A stretch of 58,706 nucleotides of DNA from a virus, in the IMG/VR virus record IMGVR_UViG_3300047490_000254, positions 1-58,706 of that record; one strand, 5' to 3'. The notes below the pieces were generated by a model. The model was not told the origin of the DNA and searched no databases. It worked only from the letters and a program-made list of their open reading frames with translations. The translations under genes were made by a program, and so were the position numbers. This document shows positions 48,413 through 56,292 of the stretch, piece after piece. Every line of letters starts with the position of its first letter. The first letter of the stretch is position 1.

Positions 48413-49976
48413 CTCCCATTCCCTCCTTTAATTTTGCCATTAATAATTCCACACCTTTATCGTTTAATTCCTGTTGGGTTAAATGTTTCCATGCTGCTTT
48501 TAACTCATCTGCTGTAGGTTGCCTTTCCAAGACTTCCTTGCACCATTGAGTCAGTATTTGATAATAGTCCGCTGTGTTTTCCTGCGGTTGGGCTTCACCC
48601 TCATCTTCACTTTGATCACCACTAGTTTGTTCCATTGCATCAATATCAAATACAGGAATCAAAGCAATAAAAGGACTACCACGAGTAGGGACTACTAAGG
48701 CGTATCTCACCTGTTCTTTGTCTAAGAGTTCACACACTTGACTAAACAAATCAGATATTTCTGCTTTGACATTTAACAATTCCGGCATCTTGGTTAAGAC
48801 GTAATTAGATACTTTTCCTAGTGCCAAAAAGCAGATATTTTTAAGCGCAGGACGACTAAAACCAGTGTAGGTACTCAATGGGTTTTGTCCCATAAAAATA
48901 CCGTGAATCTTCATAGCAGCTGTGAAATTAATAATATAATTCCACATAGCACAAAGGTTCATTGCTGTGTCTTTCGGCACTTGTCCAACAAGTCCTTTCC
49001 CTTCACCAAATACCACATTAACCTCATCTTGAATCAGGAATATTTCCCCAAGTCCTTCACCCTTGCGGTTGTTTTTAAACTCATCCTGACGTGCATCTAT
49101 AACTTTTGTGGCAAACGTAACCCACTGATCTAGATTGGTTTTGAAACCATCGAATTTACGACTAAATTTACACAACCAAGCTGTTAAATAGTTCTTAGGG
49201 TCTGAACCAAACACATAAGCTGGTCCTTGTGACTTAGCAGCAATCTTATTGATAAAAACACCCGCTAAAGTAGACTTTCCTGACTGAGTTTCACCCCAAA
49301 AGCTAAAGTGGTGGTTAGCCCGTTCGCTCATCTTCTGTCTAGCGGAACTTTCACACAATTCATCAACCCATTGATCATCTATCCTTACGTAATCAGGATA
49401 TTGAGATGCTAATTCTTCCAGTAATTGTCGGGTACTGGGATTGATGATTGATTGAACCATCTTTTCATCCACTGTGGCTATTTCAGGATTAGCAACGGCA
49501 CGAGAGCCAGGTAATTGTCTAGGCTCATCAAGAACCGCTTGCTGTACTTGTGGCAACTCAACCAAGCCTTGTAATCCATAAGATTGCATCCATCGGGGTC
49601 GTTCCATTTCTGGAAGTCCATTTATGTACCCAGCTAACTCACGCTTAGATTGAATAGCATTTTTACATTGTTCAAAGGTAAACGTACCTTTGAGTTCCTC
49701 TTTGATAATGGCGTGACTAGCATCTTCAATAGACTTGTAAAACTTCTCTTTATGCTTGCGTCGGTAAGCTTCAGCGGTAAAACACGCGCCCGAAAAAAGC
49801 CCAAGCAACTGTTGAATTAGCTTGACTTCACTATTTAAGTTTGGGGCAAATATCACTGGGGTAAACGTACCTGCTATTGCTGTAGCTGCAAGAGTTCCCA
49901 TCAAAATTCGCTCAACGTTTATCAGTTTGGAATAGATGTCTTTGTCCCTTGAGAATGGATTAGTATGATGCTGCAT
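48405..49976 (-). CDS. Membrane-anchored P-loop ATPase (FtsK/TraD-like)
   Basis: 523 residues. Two hydrophobic helices near the start (MGTLAATAIAGTFTPVIFA, QQLLGLFSGACFTAEAY), a linker domain, Walker A SFWGETQSGKSTLAG, a DPKNYLTAWLC segment, Walker B EIFLIQDEVNVVF, and later helices. This build resembles DNA-pumping or coupling ATPases of plasmids and phages but without the full FtsK or VirD4 signature. It may drive DNA or protein movement at the membrane. A shortened paralog lies just upstream. Confidence 0.72.
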   Translation of the reverse strand: MQHHTNPFSRDKDIYSKLINVERILMGTLAATAIAGTFTPVIFAPNLNSEVKLIQQLLGLFSGACFTAEAYRRKHKEKFYKSIEDASHAIIKEELKGTFTFEQCKNAIQSKRELAGYINGLPEMERPRWMQSYGLQGLVELPQVQQAVLDEPRQLPGSRAVANPEIATVDEKMVQSIINPSTRQLLEELASQYPDYVRIDDQWVDELCESSARQKMSERANHHFSFWGETQSGKSTLAGVFINKIAAKSQGPAYVFGSDPKNYLTAWLCKFSRKFDGFKTNLDQWVTFATKVIDARQDEFKNNRKGEGLGEIFLIQDEVNVVFGEGKGLVGQVPKDTAMNLCAMWNYIINFTAAMKIHGIFMGQNPLSTYTGFSRPALKNICFLALGKVSNYVLTKMPELLNVKAEISDLFSQVCELLDKEQVRYALVVPTRGSPFIALIPVFDIDAMEQTSGDQSEDEGEAQPQENTADYYQILTQWCKEVLERQPTADELKAAWKHLTQQELNDKGVELLMAKLKEGMGDE

Positions 49977-50469
49977 AAGAAGGTTTTGGTAAGTTGGGAG
50001 CTAATGTTATGTAAGAGTCCTTGTTTGTAGGAATTACCAATGCACAAGGAATATTTTTGTTGTCAAGCAAATCCCGTACGTGCCTAAAAAAATTTGCTAA
50101 TTCTGGGTTAATTCTCCAGTAATTAGGTTGGATCAAATAGTGGATCATTACTCTAGTACCCATTGCAATTAAACAGATATTTTCTCTCTGTTTTTTAGTA
50201 AGTCCGTCATCAAACGGTCTTTGTCTTTCCAAAATGTCGTCTCTATGTAAACCAGTTCTCTCTTGAATTATCTCAATCAATGCTGATTTACCAATACAAA
50301 ATTCCCCGGTTACTATTAGTTGAAAACGCTGGTTTTGATTTGAGTTTTGTTTTTGTGTCACCAAACTATCGCATAGATCATCTAGCCAATAATTATCAAG
50401 TATGATATGTTCAGGGTATTCAGAAGACAAAGTTTCTAAGCGTTTTAAAATTGGGTTAAGATGCTGCAT
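49960..50469 (-). CDS. Internally deleted paralog of the membrane ATPase
   Basis: 169 residues. Start YPEHIILDNYWLDDLCDSL matches YPDYVRIDDQWVDELCESS of the full protein, Walker A is partly kept (VTGEFCIGKSAL), then it jumps to QRENICLIAMG..NIPCALVIPTNKDSYITL, matching the C-terminal part KNICFLALG..YALVVPTRGSPFIAL. The Walker B middle and both N-terminal membrane helices are missing. It overlaps the next gene by 17 bp. It could bind and modulate the full ATPase. Confidence 0.7.
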   Translation of the reverse strand: MQHLNPILKRLETLSSEYPEHIILDNYWLDDLCDSLVTQKQNSNQNQRFQLIVTGEFCIGKSALIEIIQERTGLHRDDILERQRPFDDGLTKKQRENICLIAMGTRVMIHYLIQPNYWRINPELANFFRHVRDLLDNKNIPCALVIPTNKDSYITLAPNLPKPSYAASY

Positions 50470-50743
50470 AAAGACCTACCATAACTGCAAATAGAACTAA
50501 ACCACCAAAGATGTAAATAGGGGCAAACCCCACTAAAGTTAAGTTTTTACTCATTACTCCGTGATATCTGTGGTATAACCCTAACCAATTATTAAAACCA
50601 GCAACTAGTATGAGTAACAGTCCTAAAAGAATCAGTGCGATCGCACCGCCGGCAGTAGAAGGATAAGCTTTTATTAAAAAGCCTAAAAGCTGGAAAGTTG
50701 CATACCCACAAAATAATAATCCACCGTACGATAGTCTATTCAT
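50456..50743 (-). CDS. Three-helix membrane protein, unknown
   Basis: 95 residues with three hydrophobic segments: YGGLLFCGYATFQLLGFLI, GAIALILLGLLLILVAGF and PIYIFGGLVLFAVMVGLY. Coupled to the truncated ATPase gene. Role unknown, probably part of a membrane complex with the ATPase. Confidence 0.65.
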   Translation of the reverse strand: MNRLSYGGLLFCGYATFQLLGFLIKAYPSTAGGAIALILLGLLLILVAGFNNWLGLYHRYHGVMSKNLTLVGFAPIYIFGGLVLFAVMVGLYAAS

Positions 50744-50748
50744 CTTTT

Positions 50749-50928
50749 TTAATCCTTGAAAATCAACAATTGAGAAATTTGGAATGCTTTATCTATAAGC
50801 GTTTGCTCCTCCGGGGTGCGCGATCGCGTTCGATCATTGATTATTATTTGAGCGCAATCTTCAGCCATTTGTCTGGACAAGCCTCTGATTTCAAAAGCAC
50901 ATCTATAAGCTTTTTTTAGTTGATTCAT
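50749..50928 (-). CDS. Small basic protein, unknown
   Basis: 59 residues from ATG 50928 behind the SD GAGGAGG, which is made by the last codons of the upstream gene. MNQLKKAYRCAFEIRGLSRQM then AEDCAQIIINDRT. Helical. No family recognised. Confidence 0.6.
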   Translation of the reverse strand: MNQLKKAYRCAFEIRGLSRQMAEDCAQIIINDRTRSRTPEEQTLIDKAFQISQLLIFKD

Positions 50929-50930
50929 CA

Positions 50931-51026
50931 CTACCTCCTCATGTCGTATTGCAAATACAAAATCATGCCCAAGAACAATGCAATTAATAATATTGTGATT
51001 ACACTTTTGATATCTGTTACTGGCAT
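50931..51026 (-). CDS. 31-residue single-helix membrane peptide
   Basis: ATG 51026 with a strong SD AAGGAGAGAG; TAG at 50933-50931. Product MPVTDIKSVITILLIALFLG, then MILYLQYDMRR. One helix. Its ending codons AGG AGG form the SD of the next gene, showing tight packing. The strong SD argues that it is real. Confidence 0.65.
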   Translation of the reverse strand: MPVTDIKSVITILLIALFLGMILYLQYDMRR

Positions 51027-51027
51027 T

Positions 51028-51510
51028 TTAATCTCTCTCCTTACTTGCTAAATCAAATACATTTGCACATCCAAAAGCCAATTCGCTACCAACGACAAAT
51101 ACTCCACAAAGAACCCTCAAAAACATAGCAGAAGGGTTACCTAACTGCTTCAAATTAATTTGATAATCAGTCCAGAATGTGTAGGATGCTACGAGCAGAA
51201 AAATTATTAATCCTACAAAGAAAACTGTATCAAATACTGTCTTTACTTCTTTATCTGCTTTGGGCTTTGTCAATACTTTAATCAACATCCTAGGATCAAA
51301 TATAACCGTTGTTACTGACAATTCAATCCCCAAAATCAAAGCTACTGCTACAGCACTTGCAAATATTCTTTGCCAATATTCCGCACCCTTTAATAAGCCG
51401 TAAAAGTGGGGGTAGAGGGTGTAAGCATTGTATAAAAGCACGCCCCAACCGACTTTATTAAAGAATTGGAATAGGGTTGCATCAGCTTCACTATTCCGTT
51501 TAAATATCAT
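51028..51510 (-). CDS. Four-helix membrane protein, unknown
   Basis: 160 residues with about four hydrophobic stretches (VGWGVLLYNAYTLYPHFYGL, ASAVAVALILGIELSVTTV, VFFVGLIIFLLVASYTFW, AMFLRVLCGVFVVGSELAFG). Starts RNSEADATLFQFF. Overlaps the upstream gene by four bases (ATGA). No transporter signature. Confidence 0.65.
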   Translation of the reverse strand: MIFKRNSEADATLFQFFNKVGWGVLLYNAYTLYPHFYGLLKGAEYWQRIFASAVAVALILGIELSVTTVIFDPRMLIKVLTKPKADKEVKTVFDTVFFVGLIIFLLVASYTFWTDYQINLKQLGNPSAMFLRVLCGVFVVGSELAFGCANVFDLASKERD

Positions 51511-51944
51511 GAAAATATCTCCTTAGCTTGAACTTCGTAAACTGTTTGAAAGCCGTCTAAATTGACTTGAGTTTCCGCTGCGCCTAGTTGATATCTGGAT
51601 ACAACTTTACCGTGACTAGCACTAATTCCTCTTAAACGTTCATCAACTTGCATCACTTTTTGAGTATGCTGAACATTTAACTCATGGAGTCTCAGTAATT
51701 GATCCATTTGCTGACTTCTACTAGCAACTATGTCTTTGGCCAATTCCAACTGGGCTTCTATTTCTCCAGTATTTTTGGCTTCCTGGAGGACTTGCTGGGC
51801 GGATACCCCTGCTGGTAACTTCATGGTTGCTTTAATTCTGTTCAAAGAAGCCCCCATATCACCAATTACCGTGACATCAGTACCAAGTCCAGTTAATTGT
51901 GTCTTTTCTTGAGTTGCGAGTCCTGCGAAAATGTTGTCAAACAT
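51507..51944 (-). CDS. Coiled-coil soluble protein, unknown
   Basis: 145 residues, helical and charged: LPAGVSAQQVLQEAKNTGEI, then IVASRSQQMDQLLRLHELNV and VMQVDERLRGISA. No membrane helix. Starts inside the end of the 51893 gene and ends by overlapping the four-helix gene. Perhaps a peripheral partner. Confidence 0.6.
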   Translation of the reverse strand: MFDNIFAGLATQEKTQLTGLGTDVTVIGDMGASLNRIKATMKLPAGVSAQQVLQEAKNTGEIEAQLELAKDIVASRSQQMDQLLRLHELNVQHTQKVMQVDERLRGISASHGKVVSRYQLGAAETQVNLDGFQTVYEVQAKEIFS

Positions 51945-52258
51945 TGTTTATGCTCCTGGTTATTTGATTTGTTAATGCTTAAAAATGCACAGAGAATTAA
52001 AGTTAATGTTGCCAAGCCTAAAAAGGTAATGGTCATGGCATTTGTCATTTTGGCTTCATCGCTTATGCGTTGCTCTAGCTCTGACTTGAGGCGACGATCT
52101 TGGTCTCTGTGATAGTCTGATGAAATTATCAATCTATCAATTGCATTGAGCGCAGGAGAACCCTTTAAAGTAAATTCACCGCCGGGCTTGTACGTAAGTT
52201 CCACTGGTTGTGGAACGGTGACTTCCTCCTGTATTTCTAGGTGGCTGGGAAATTGCAT
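51893..52258 (-). CDS. Single-pass membrane protein, unknown
   Basis: 121 residues: acidic N-terminal part with LKSELEQRISDEAKM coil, then a helix TFLGLATLTLILCAFLSI and a polar end. Tail-anchored-like layout. Overlaps neighbours at both ends by 50 to 80 bases, unusually long for this operon. Confidence 0.6.
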   Translation of the reverse strand: MQFPSHLEIQEEVTVPQPVELTYKPGGEFTLKGSPALNAIDRLIISSDYHRDQDRRLKSELEQRISDEAKMTNAMTITFLGLATLTLILCAFLSINKSNNQEHKQCLTTFSQDSQLKKRHN

Positions 52259-52311
52259 AAACCACTATTCCTGACAGTATAAAAAATTGAACAAATATCG
52301 CTACAATCATC
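52176..52311 (-). CDS. Small single-helix membrane protein
   Basis: Probably ATG 52311 (MIVAIFVQFFILSGIVVYAI), placed four bases after the stop of the upstream gene, then a polar tail SQPPRNTGGSHRSTTSGT. An upstream in-frame start at 52370 would overlap the upstream gene and is less likely. No family recognised. Confidence 0.55.
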
Positions 52312-52314
52312 CAA

Positions 52315-52884
52315 TTAGACGGCTTCAAAATTGATGATATCTTCAAAAGCCTCATCGAAGATTGATCCAATCTGTTGGCGAAAGGATGCAGACTGATCTG
52401 TGTACCCCTCTAACTCACTGGACACTTTAGCAATAATATTTGGGTTGATTTGTTGGCAGCGTTCCATAATTTTAGCTGTCACGGCACTCTCAACTCTTCC
52501 ACAGTTGCTATCGAATACTTGGATGATTTCTTTAGTTTCAGACTCAACTGCTGTTTTCAAACTCTGAACAGCAGGTCTTAACGCCTCAACACCATTTGCA
52601 TTGGGCGTATTGGTGTTATTAATCTCGCTTTTTTTACCCTTCTTTTTGGGTTCTGTTGTGGCTAATTGAGTGTCATTATTAATGACAGCAGGTAAGTTAT
52701 TGGCTTTATCCACTTCTTCAGCAATAAATCTAGCGGTAGCCTCATCAAATGTATTAGCTTCTGCATTGTAAATAGCAGCTAAATTAATTCCTACTTCATT
52801 GGCAATAGACTGGGCTTTTGCTGCTAATTGTTCATCAGAAATAGCATTCTTTAAGTATTGTTTAATCAAATCAAATACGTTCAT
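52315..52884 (-). CDS. Soluble helical protein with Lys-rich middle, unknown
   Basis: 189 residues. Helical N-terminus (DLIKQYLKNAISDEQLAAKA), a low-complexity linker EPKKKGKKSEINNTNTPNAN, then a second helical half with IMERCQQINPNIIAKVSSEL. No membrane segment. SD AGGAGCTAATT is present. Confidence 0.62.
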   Translation of the reverse strand: MNVFDLIKQYLKNAISDEQLAAKAQSIANEVGINLAAIYNAEANTFDEATARFIAEEVDKANNLPAVINNDTQLATTEPKKKGKKSEINNTNTPNANGVEALRPAVQSLKTAVESETKEIIQVFDSNCGRVESAVTAKIMERCQQINPNIIAKVSSELEGYTDQSASFRQQIGSIFDEAFEDIINFEAV

Positions 52885-53032
52885 AATTAGCTCCTGTGAC
52901 TCCTATCATTTGTTGAATTTCTTTCTTTGCTTTAGCATTGAATGCGTTAAAACCGGGTCGTGCTTGCCATTCAGTGTAACTACCGTCGGGTTCTAACTTG
53001 CGGACTACAACTAATACCTCAATGTTTTGCAT
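52871..53032 (-). CDS. Small beta-type protein, unknown
   Basis: 53 residues from ATG 53032 behind GAGGTGG. MQNIEVLVVVRKLEPDGSYT, then WQARPGFNAFNAKAKKEI. Two strands and a helix. Overlaps the signal-peptide gene upstream and the 189-residue gene downstream. Confidence 0.58.
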   Translation of the reverse strand: MQNIEVLVVVRKLEPDGSYTEWQARPGFNAFNAKAKKEIQQMIGVTGANYERI

Positions 53033-53144
53033 TAACCACCTCAGATTGTGGAACATTGATATTATTAGCTAATAGCCATGAACACGGGGGAATTGTTAAT
53101 AATAAAAAAACAACAATTATGGCTTCTAACTTAGATCTAAACAT
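53019..53144 (-). CDS. 41-residue exported or membrane peptide
   Basis: ATG 53144 with SD AAGGAGATAGC; TGA 53021-53019. MFRSKLEAIIVVFLLLTIPP, then CSWLLANNINVPQSEV. A basic start plus hydrophobic core, with Cys after Pro-Pro, resembles a signal peptide or lipoprotein leader, but no canonical lipobox. Overlaps both neighbours. Confidence 0.6.
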   Translation of the reverse strand: MFRSKLEAIIVVFLLLTIPPCSWLLANNINVPQSEVVNAKH

Positions 53145-53421
53145 TGCTATCTCCTTGGTTGATTTGCTTTAGTCCTGATTCAATCATTTTTTCTTTTCCT
53201 TTAAAGTTCTTGTACTTACGCAATAACGTTTGTACTTCTTTTAAGTAGTTGACTTCTTTGTCAGTAAGTGGGCTACCGTTTAACTGGTTTGTTACTGGGT
53301 CAATAAAAGAACTAAATGAACTTAAATACTGAACCGCAACTTTTAAATATCGCTGTACCTGTCTTTCTCCTACTCCTAAACGATTACCCGCTTCTTTTCG
53401 ACTTAACTTTGGTAGATTCAT
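53137..53421 (-). CDS. Small HTH protein
   Basis: 94 residues. KLSRKEAGNRLGVGERQVQRYL is a clear helix-turn-helix of the kind used by excisionases and small regulators. The rest is charged and helical (EVNYLKEVQTLLRKYKNFK). It is near the head of the leftward operon and could regulate it. Confidence 0.72.
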   Translation of the reverse strand: MNLPKLSRKEAGNRLGVGERQVQRYLKVAVQYLSSFSSFIDPVTNQLNGSPLTDKEVNYLKEVQTLLRKYKNFKGKEKMIESGLKQINQGDSNV

Positions 53422-53548
53422 CTCATATTGTTTTCCCGTCTCATGTCCGGGTCATGTCTGATATGTCCTCAATATAAAACCCCTCCAATAGAGCGTCAAT
53501 AGATATCTGGTAAATCCCATAAATCATTGACTTCTATTTAAAGGGGTG

Positions 53549-53791
53549 TTAGACTAGCAAGTTTTTTTTGAACATGACCACAGCCCAGTCTGGGATGTTG
53601 TCTTTATAAAACCAAGCTTGGATTGTGGATAATGTTGGCGGCTGAATCCCAGTCCCTTGATAGTATTCGTTGATTTTCCTGTCAATGTAATTAATACAGA
53701 AATTCTGGTATCCGTGGCATTCTGGCGAAAAACCGGCTTTTCTCGCTTCTTGTTTCGGTAAAATATCCTCAATCACCTTAACTCGTGCCAT
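53549..53791 (-). CDS. Small DNA-binding-type protein, first gene of the leftward operon
   Basis: 80 residues with SD AGGAGC nine bases upstream. ARVKVIEDILPKQEARKAGF, then FCINYIDRKINEYYQGTGI and TLSTIQAWFYKDNIPDW, where a HTH-like end is possible. Transcription starts beside the large operator at 53873-53902. No family recognised. Confidence 0.6.
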   Translation of the reverse strand: MARVKVIEDILPKQEARKAGFSPECHGYQNFCINYIDRKINEYYQGTGIQPPTLSTIQAWFYKDNIPDWAVVMFKKNLLV

Positions 53792-53821
53792 AATTTATTA
53801 GCTCCTATGTACGGGGTCAAT

Positions 53822-53902
53822 ATCCTCCTAGTTGGTTTCAGCTTCTAGGAGGATTTAAAATAAAAATAGCATATTTCACTAATAGTGTGCTATTAGTGAA
53901 AT
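53822..53902. promoter_or_regulatory. Divergent operator region with two perfect inverted repeats
   Basis: ATTTCACTAATAG/CTATTAGTGAAAT (53873-53885 and 53890-53902) has 13-bp arms and a TGTG centre, so it is 30 bp long: a classic two-fold operator. ATCCTCCTAG/CTAGGAGGAT (53822-53831, 53845-53854) is a second one, also able to form an RNA hairpin. They lie between the 53791 (minus) and 53923 (plus) genes, and the RHH-like protein of the latter is a likely binder. Confidence 0.8.
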
Positions 53903-53922
53903 AAGAACATTTAGGTAAATTA

Positions 53923-54300
53923 ATGACTAATCGCAAAAAACCAGAAACAAGAGAACAATTGCAAGCTGATATTGCAGCACATCCTGATCGAGGCATGATT
54001 AACGGTCGCAAAGTTGTAGACGATGCTAGACGGGAAGTACGTGCTAAAGTCCCTGCGGAACTTAAGCGTAAACTTTTAAGAGTGCAAGCCTGCTATGGCG
54101 TAGGGATGAATGAAGGATTAGAGATGGCGATCGCTTCTTTATGGAGACAGGAACAGCAAGTAGTGAAGCTGCATGAACAAGAAAAAGCCCAAGAATTTGG
54201 AGTTACAGAGAAAGACATCCAGATTAAAGAATTTGGCCATTACAAAGCAGTAGGACGGCAAAAGAGACTAAATTTAGTTAATGGAGAAGCCAATGAGTAA
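53923..54300 (+). CDS. Ribbon-helix-helix-type regulator
   Basis: 125 residues. RREVRAKVPAELKRKLLRVQ then CYGVGMNEGLEMAIASLWRQ fits beta strand, helix, helix as in RHH proteins, at about 37-78. The N-terminal part is polar, the C-terminal coil is charged. ATG is 20 bp after the operator; it likely autoregulates. Its stop overlaps the HAD gene start. Confidence 0.65.
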   Translation: MTNRKKPETREQLQADIAAHPDRGMINGRKVVDDARREVRAKVPAELKRKLLRVQACYGVGMNEGLEMAIASLWRQEQQVVKLHEQEKAQEFGVTEKDIQIKEFGHYKAVGRQKRLNLVNGEANE

Positions 54301-54781
54301 AATATTATTCTTAGATTTAGACGGCACTGTACGGCAAACTAAATCAGGACAAACATTTATTAACGACCCTTACGATCAAGAATTAATACCTGGGGTAGGA
54401 GAAACAATAACCCGATATTCAGACTGGACTATTGTAGGCGTGACTAACCAAGCAGGTGTAGAAGCGCGTAAAAAGACGTTAGAAAGTTGCATCAAAGAAC
54501 AAATGTACACAATGCAATTATTACCACAACTACAATGTATTAATTTCTGTACTACTTTTGACGGTAGCAATGGATATCGGTGCTATCCACACGGAAATGT
54601 AGTTAATTTACAGCCAGGGCGCAATTATCGTAAACCTTCCCCAGGTATGCTTATGCAGTTCATTGAAGACTGCTGTTCATTGCCATTGGAAGATGCTTTA
54701 ATGGTGGGAGACAGGGTAGAAGATGAGCAATGCGCCAAAAACGCTGGGATTAATTTTATTTGGGCTAACGATTGGAGGTAA
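54293..54781 (+). CDS. HAD-superfamily phosphatase (polynucleotide/histidinol-phosphatase type)
   Basis: 162 residues from ATG 54293. Motif I FLDLDGTVR with both Asp, motif II VGVTNQAGV, a later RKPSPGM with the motif III Lys, and motif IV MVGDRVEDEQCAKNAG. The arrangement matches small HAD enzymes such as the 3'-phosphatase of polynucleotide kinases or GmhB. Could heal RNA or DNA ends during infection. The fold is certain, the substrate not. Confidence 0.88.
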   Translation: MSKILFLDLDGTVRQTKSGQTFINDPYDQELIPGVGETITRYSDWTIVGVTNQAGVEARKKTLESCIKEQMYTMQLLPQLQCINFCTTFDGSNGYRCYPHGNVVNLQPGRNYRKPSPGMLMQFIEDCCSLPLEDALMVGDRVEDEQCAKNAGINFIWANDWR

Positions 54782-54783
54782 GT

Positions 54784-55005
54784 ATGTGGAAAATTCCTTT
54801 GTTAAGTGTTTTACAGTATTTAGAGTCTGACTGCAACGACTTTGACTTATATGATTTAGCAAAAGTCTTAGAAGCCTTAGCACTTATTTCTGCTAGTGAA
54901 ATATTAGCCGATGACCTTGAGCAAGCAGCGAAAGATTACCGCAGCGGGAGCTATTCCTATAGAGCATTACAAGAATTGATAACGAGGATTGCTAGTTATG
55001 AGTAA
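54784..55005 (+). CDS. 73-residue protein, unknown
   Basis: ATG 54784 behind GGAGGTAAGT. Starts MWKIPLLSVLQYLESDCNDF, then LAKVLEALALISASEILADD and a helical end. Helical, acidic. Coupled between HAD and the next gene. Confidence 0.6.
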   Translation: MWKIPLLSVLQYLESDCNDFDLYDLAKVLEALALISASEILADDLEQAAKDYRSGSYSYRALQELITRIASYE

Positions 55006-55492
55006 TATGTATCCTGAACTTTGGGTGCGGGCTGTCTGTGTCAAGCTATACGGTAGCCCCATCTGCGATCGCACTTGGGGGAAATACAAGCATATTTGCA
55101 AAGTTCCCGACGGTCGGAAAACTCCCAATGATAGTCAAGTGTTAATTAGCAAAACTCATTGTCAGTGGCTAATGATGTTAGCCTATATTAGGCGGGAACA
55201 AAAACGTGGTGATAAACCTCCGGTGGGATGGAAGTCAGGAGTAACTCTGAAACAAATAATTACCCGTTTAAATGAACCTGGAGTTAAATTAGCGTTGGAT
55301 CAAGCAATGGGAGACGAAATAATTCTTGAGGGACTTAAAGGGGCAGATGTACCCTTGTGGTTGAATCACCAGATTGGGCGATCGCCACATATTAAAACCT
55401 TGAGGAGATGGGCAAAAAAACACGGGCTAGAGTTCCACACTCATTTGCCCGTGCCGCCTAAAACATTAGATGTATTTTTGAAGATTGCTTAG
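54998..55492 (+). CDS. Unknown protein, probably DNA-binding
   Basis: 164 residues from ATG 54998, overlapping the previous gene. AVCVKLYGSPICDRTWGKYK at the start and RSPHIKTLRRWAKKHGLEF near the end look like DNA-binding helices; the centre holds SGVTLKQIITRLNEPGVKL. Basic overall. Ends before a bidirectional terminator. No family recognised. Confidence 0.62.
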   Translation: MSNMYPELWVRAVCVKLYGSPICDRTWGKYKHICKVPDGRKTPNDSQVLISKTHCQWLMMLAYIRREQKRGDKPPVGWKSGVTLKQIITRLNEPGVKLALDQAMGDEIILEGLKGADVPLWLNHQIGRSPHIKTLRRWAKKHGLEFHTHLPVPPKTLDVFLKIA

Positions 55493-55497
55493 ACATT

Positions 55498-55520
55498 ATA
55501 CCCCATTAAGGGGTATTTTT
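55498..55520. terminator. Bidirectional terminator
   Basis: ATACCCC/GGGGTAT stem with a five-base loop, T-run on the plus strand and A-rich context on the other, between the convergent genes 55492 and 55526. Confidence 0.82.
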
Positions 55521-55525
55521 ATTAT

Positions 55526-55864
55526 TTAATGCCTTGTATTATTGAGTTGCTCAAGCAAATTTTTCTCTTCATTTATTTTTTGAAAGCCAACTTCTGTATC
55601 TTCTATTTCAGCCATTTCATTCAAGAATTTTACAAAATCTGGAATCAAACGTAAAGCTTCAAGATTACTTGAATCTTCTATTAATAAATCCACTGAATCA
55701 ATAAGCTGTTCAAACTCATGCTGTTGATTCTTATACAACTCAACAGTGGTTTCCCAATCATCATCGTCTGCGGCATTAACGCCATGTTCATCTTCTATCA
55801 TTTCGTTTACCCATTCAAGATGAGTTGATAGTCTTGTTTTCAGTCTTTCAAGAATTGTTTTCAT
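55526..55864 (-). CDS. Acidic helical protein, unknown
   Basis: 112 residues. Coil-like: ERLKTRLSTHLEWVNEMIED, then ELYKNQQHEFEQLIDSVDLL. Very acidic; an antirestriction-like DNA-mimic is conceivable but unsupported. Ends at the terminator. Confidence 0.6.
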   Translation of the reverse strand: MKTILERLKTRLSTHLEWVNEMIEDEHGVNAADDDDWETTVELYKNQQHEFEQLIDSVDLLIEDSSNLEALRLIPDFVKFLNEMAEIEDTEVGFQKINEEKNLLEQLNNTRH

Positions 55865-55933
55865 GTCTTTTTTACTCAGATTTAGGTGTAATTATGATAT
55901 CATGTTTATGTACATTCAAGATGAATCCTTGGT

Positions 55934-55965
55934 AAGGAACTAACAAGCAGGTAGTTCCTTATTTC
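55934..55965 (+). terminator. Terminator-like hairpin
   Basis: AAGGAACTA/TAGTTCCTT (55934-55942, 55952-55960) followed by ATTTCTT. Lies between two minus-strand genes, so it may end a short plus-strand RNA. Confidence 0.55.
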
Positions 55966-56232
55966 TTAACAAGTCTGTAAGTATTCCAACAACCAATTTA
56001 ATAGCTCATTACTTAAATTAAACCATTCATTATTTCTACCAAAAATACTTTTATTTTGCCATAACATTGAGTGTATTCTTTTCTCAGTAATTTTTTCATT
56101 CTGTACATTCAGCATGGCAACCATCTTTAACTTTTCACCATTACCTACTTGTAATTGGTTAAGTCGTTTAAGCGGATTATTAGAAATACCAATCTTATAT
56201 AAGTTGTTACTAGATTCAATTACGTAAAGCAT
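55966..56232 (-). CDS. GIY-YIG/MUG113-type small nuclease-like protein
   Basis: 88 residues from ATG 56232. MLYVIESSNNLYKIGISNNP followed by KRLNQLQVGN is the standard strand-strand-helix of T5orf172/MUG113 GIY-YIG domains: V-I at the first strand, YKIG at the second, then the conserved R in helix one. Late HSMLWQNKSIFGRNNEWF holds the catalytic-type Glu. Such proteins cut DNA; here likely phage-specific. Directly downstream of nblA. Confidence 0.78.
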   Translation of the reverse strand: MLYVIESSNNLYKIGISNNPLKRLNQLQVGNGEKLKMVAMLNVQNEKITEKRIHSMLWQNKSIFGRNNEWFNLSNELLNWLLEYLQTC

Positions 56233-56292
56233 ATAAATAAATATGTTAGTCCCACAAAAAATATAACAGCAAACAGTGGGACTAAAAACCAA

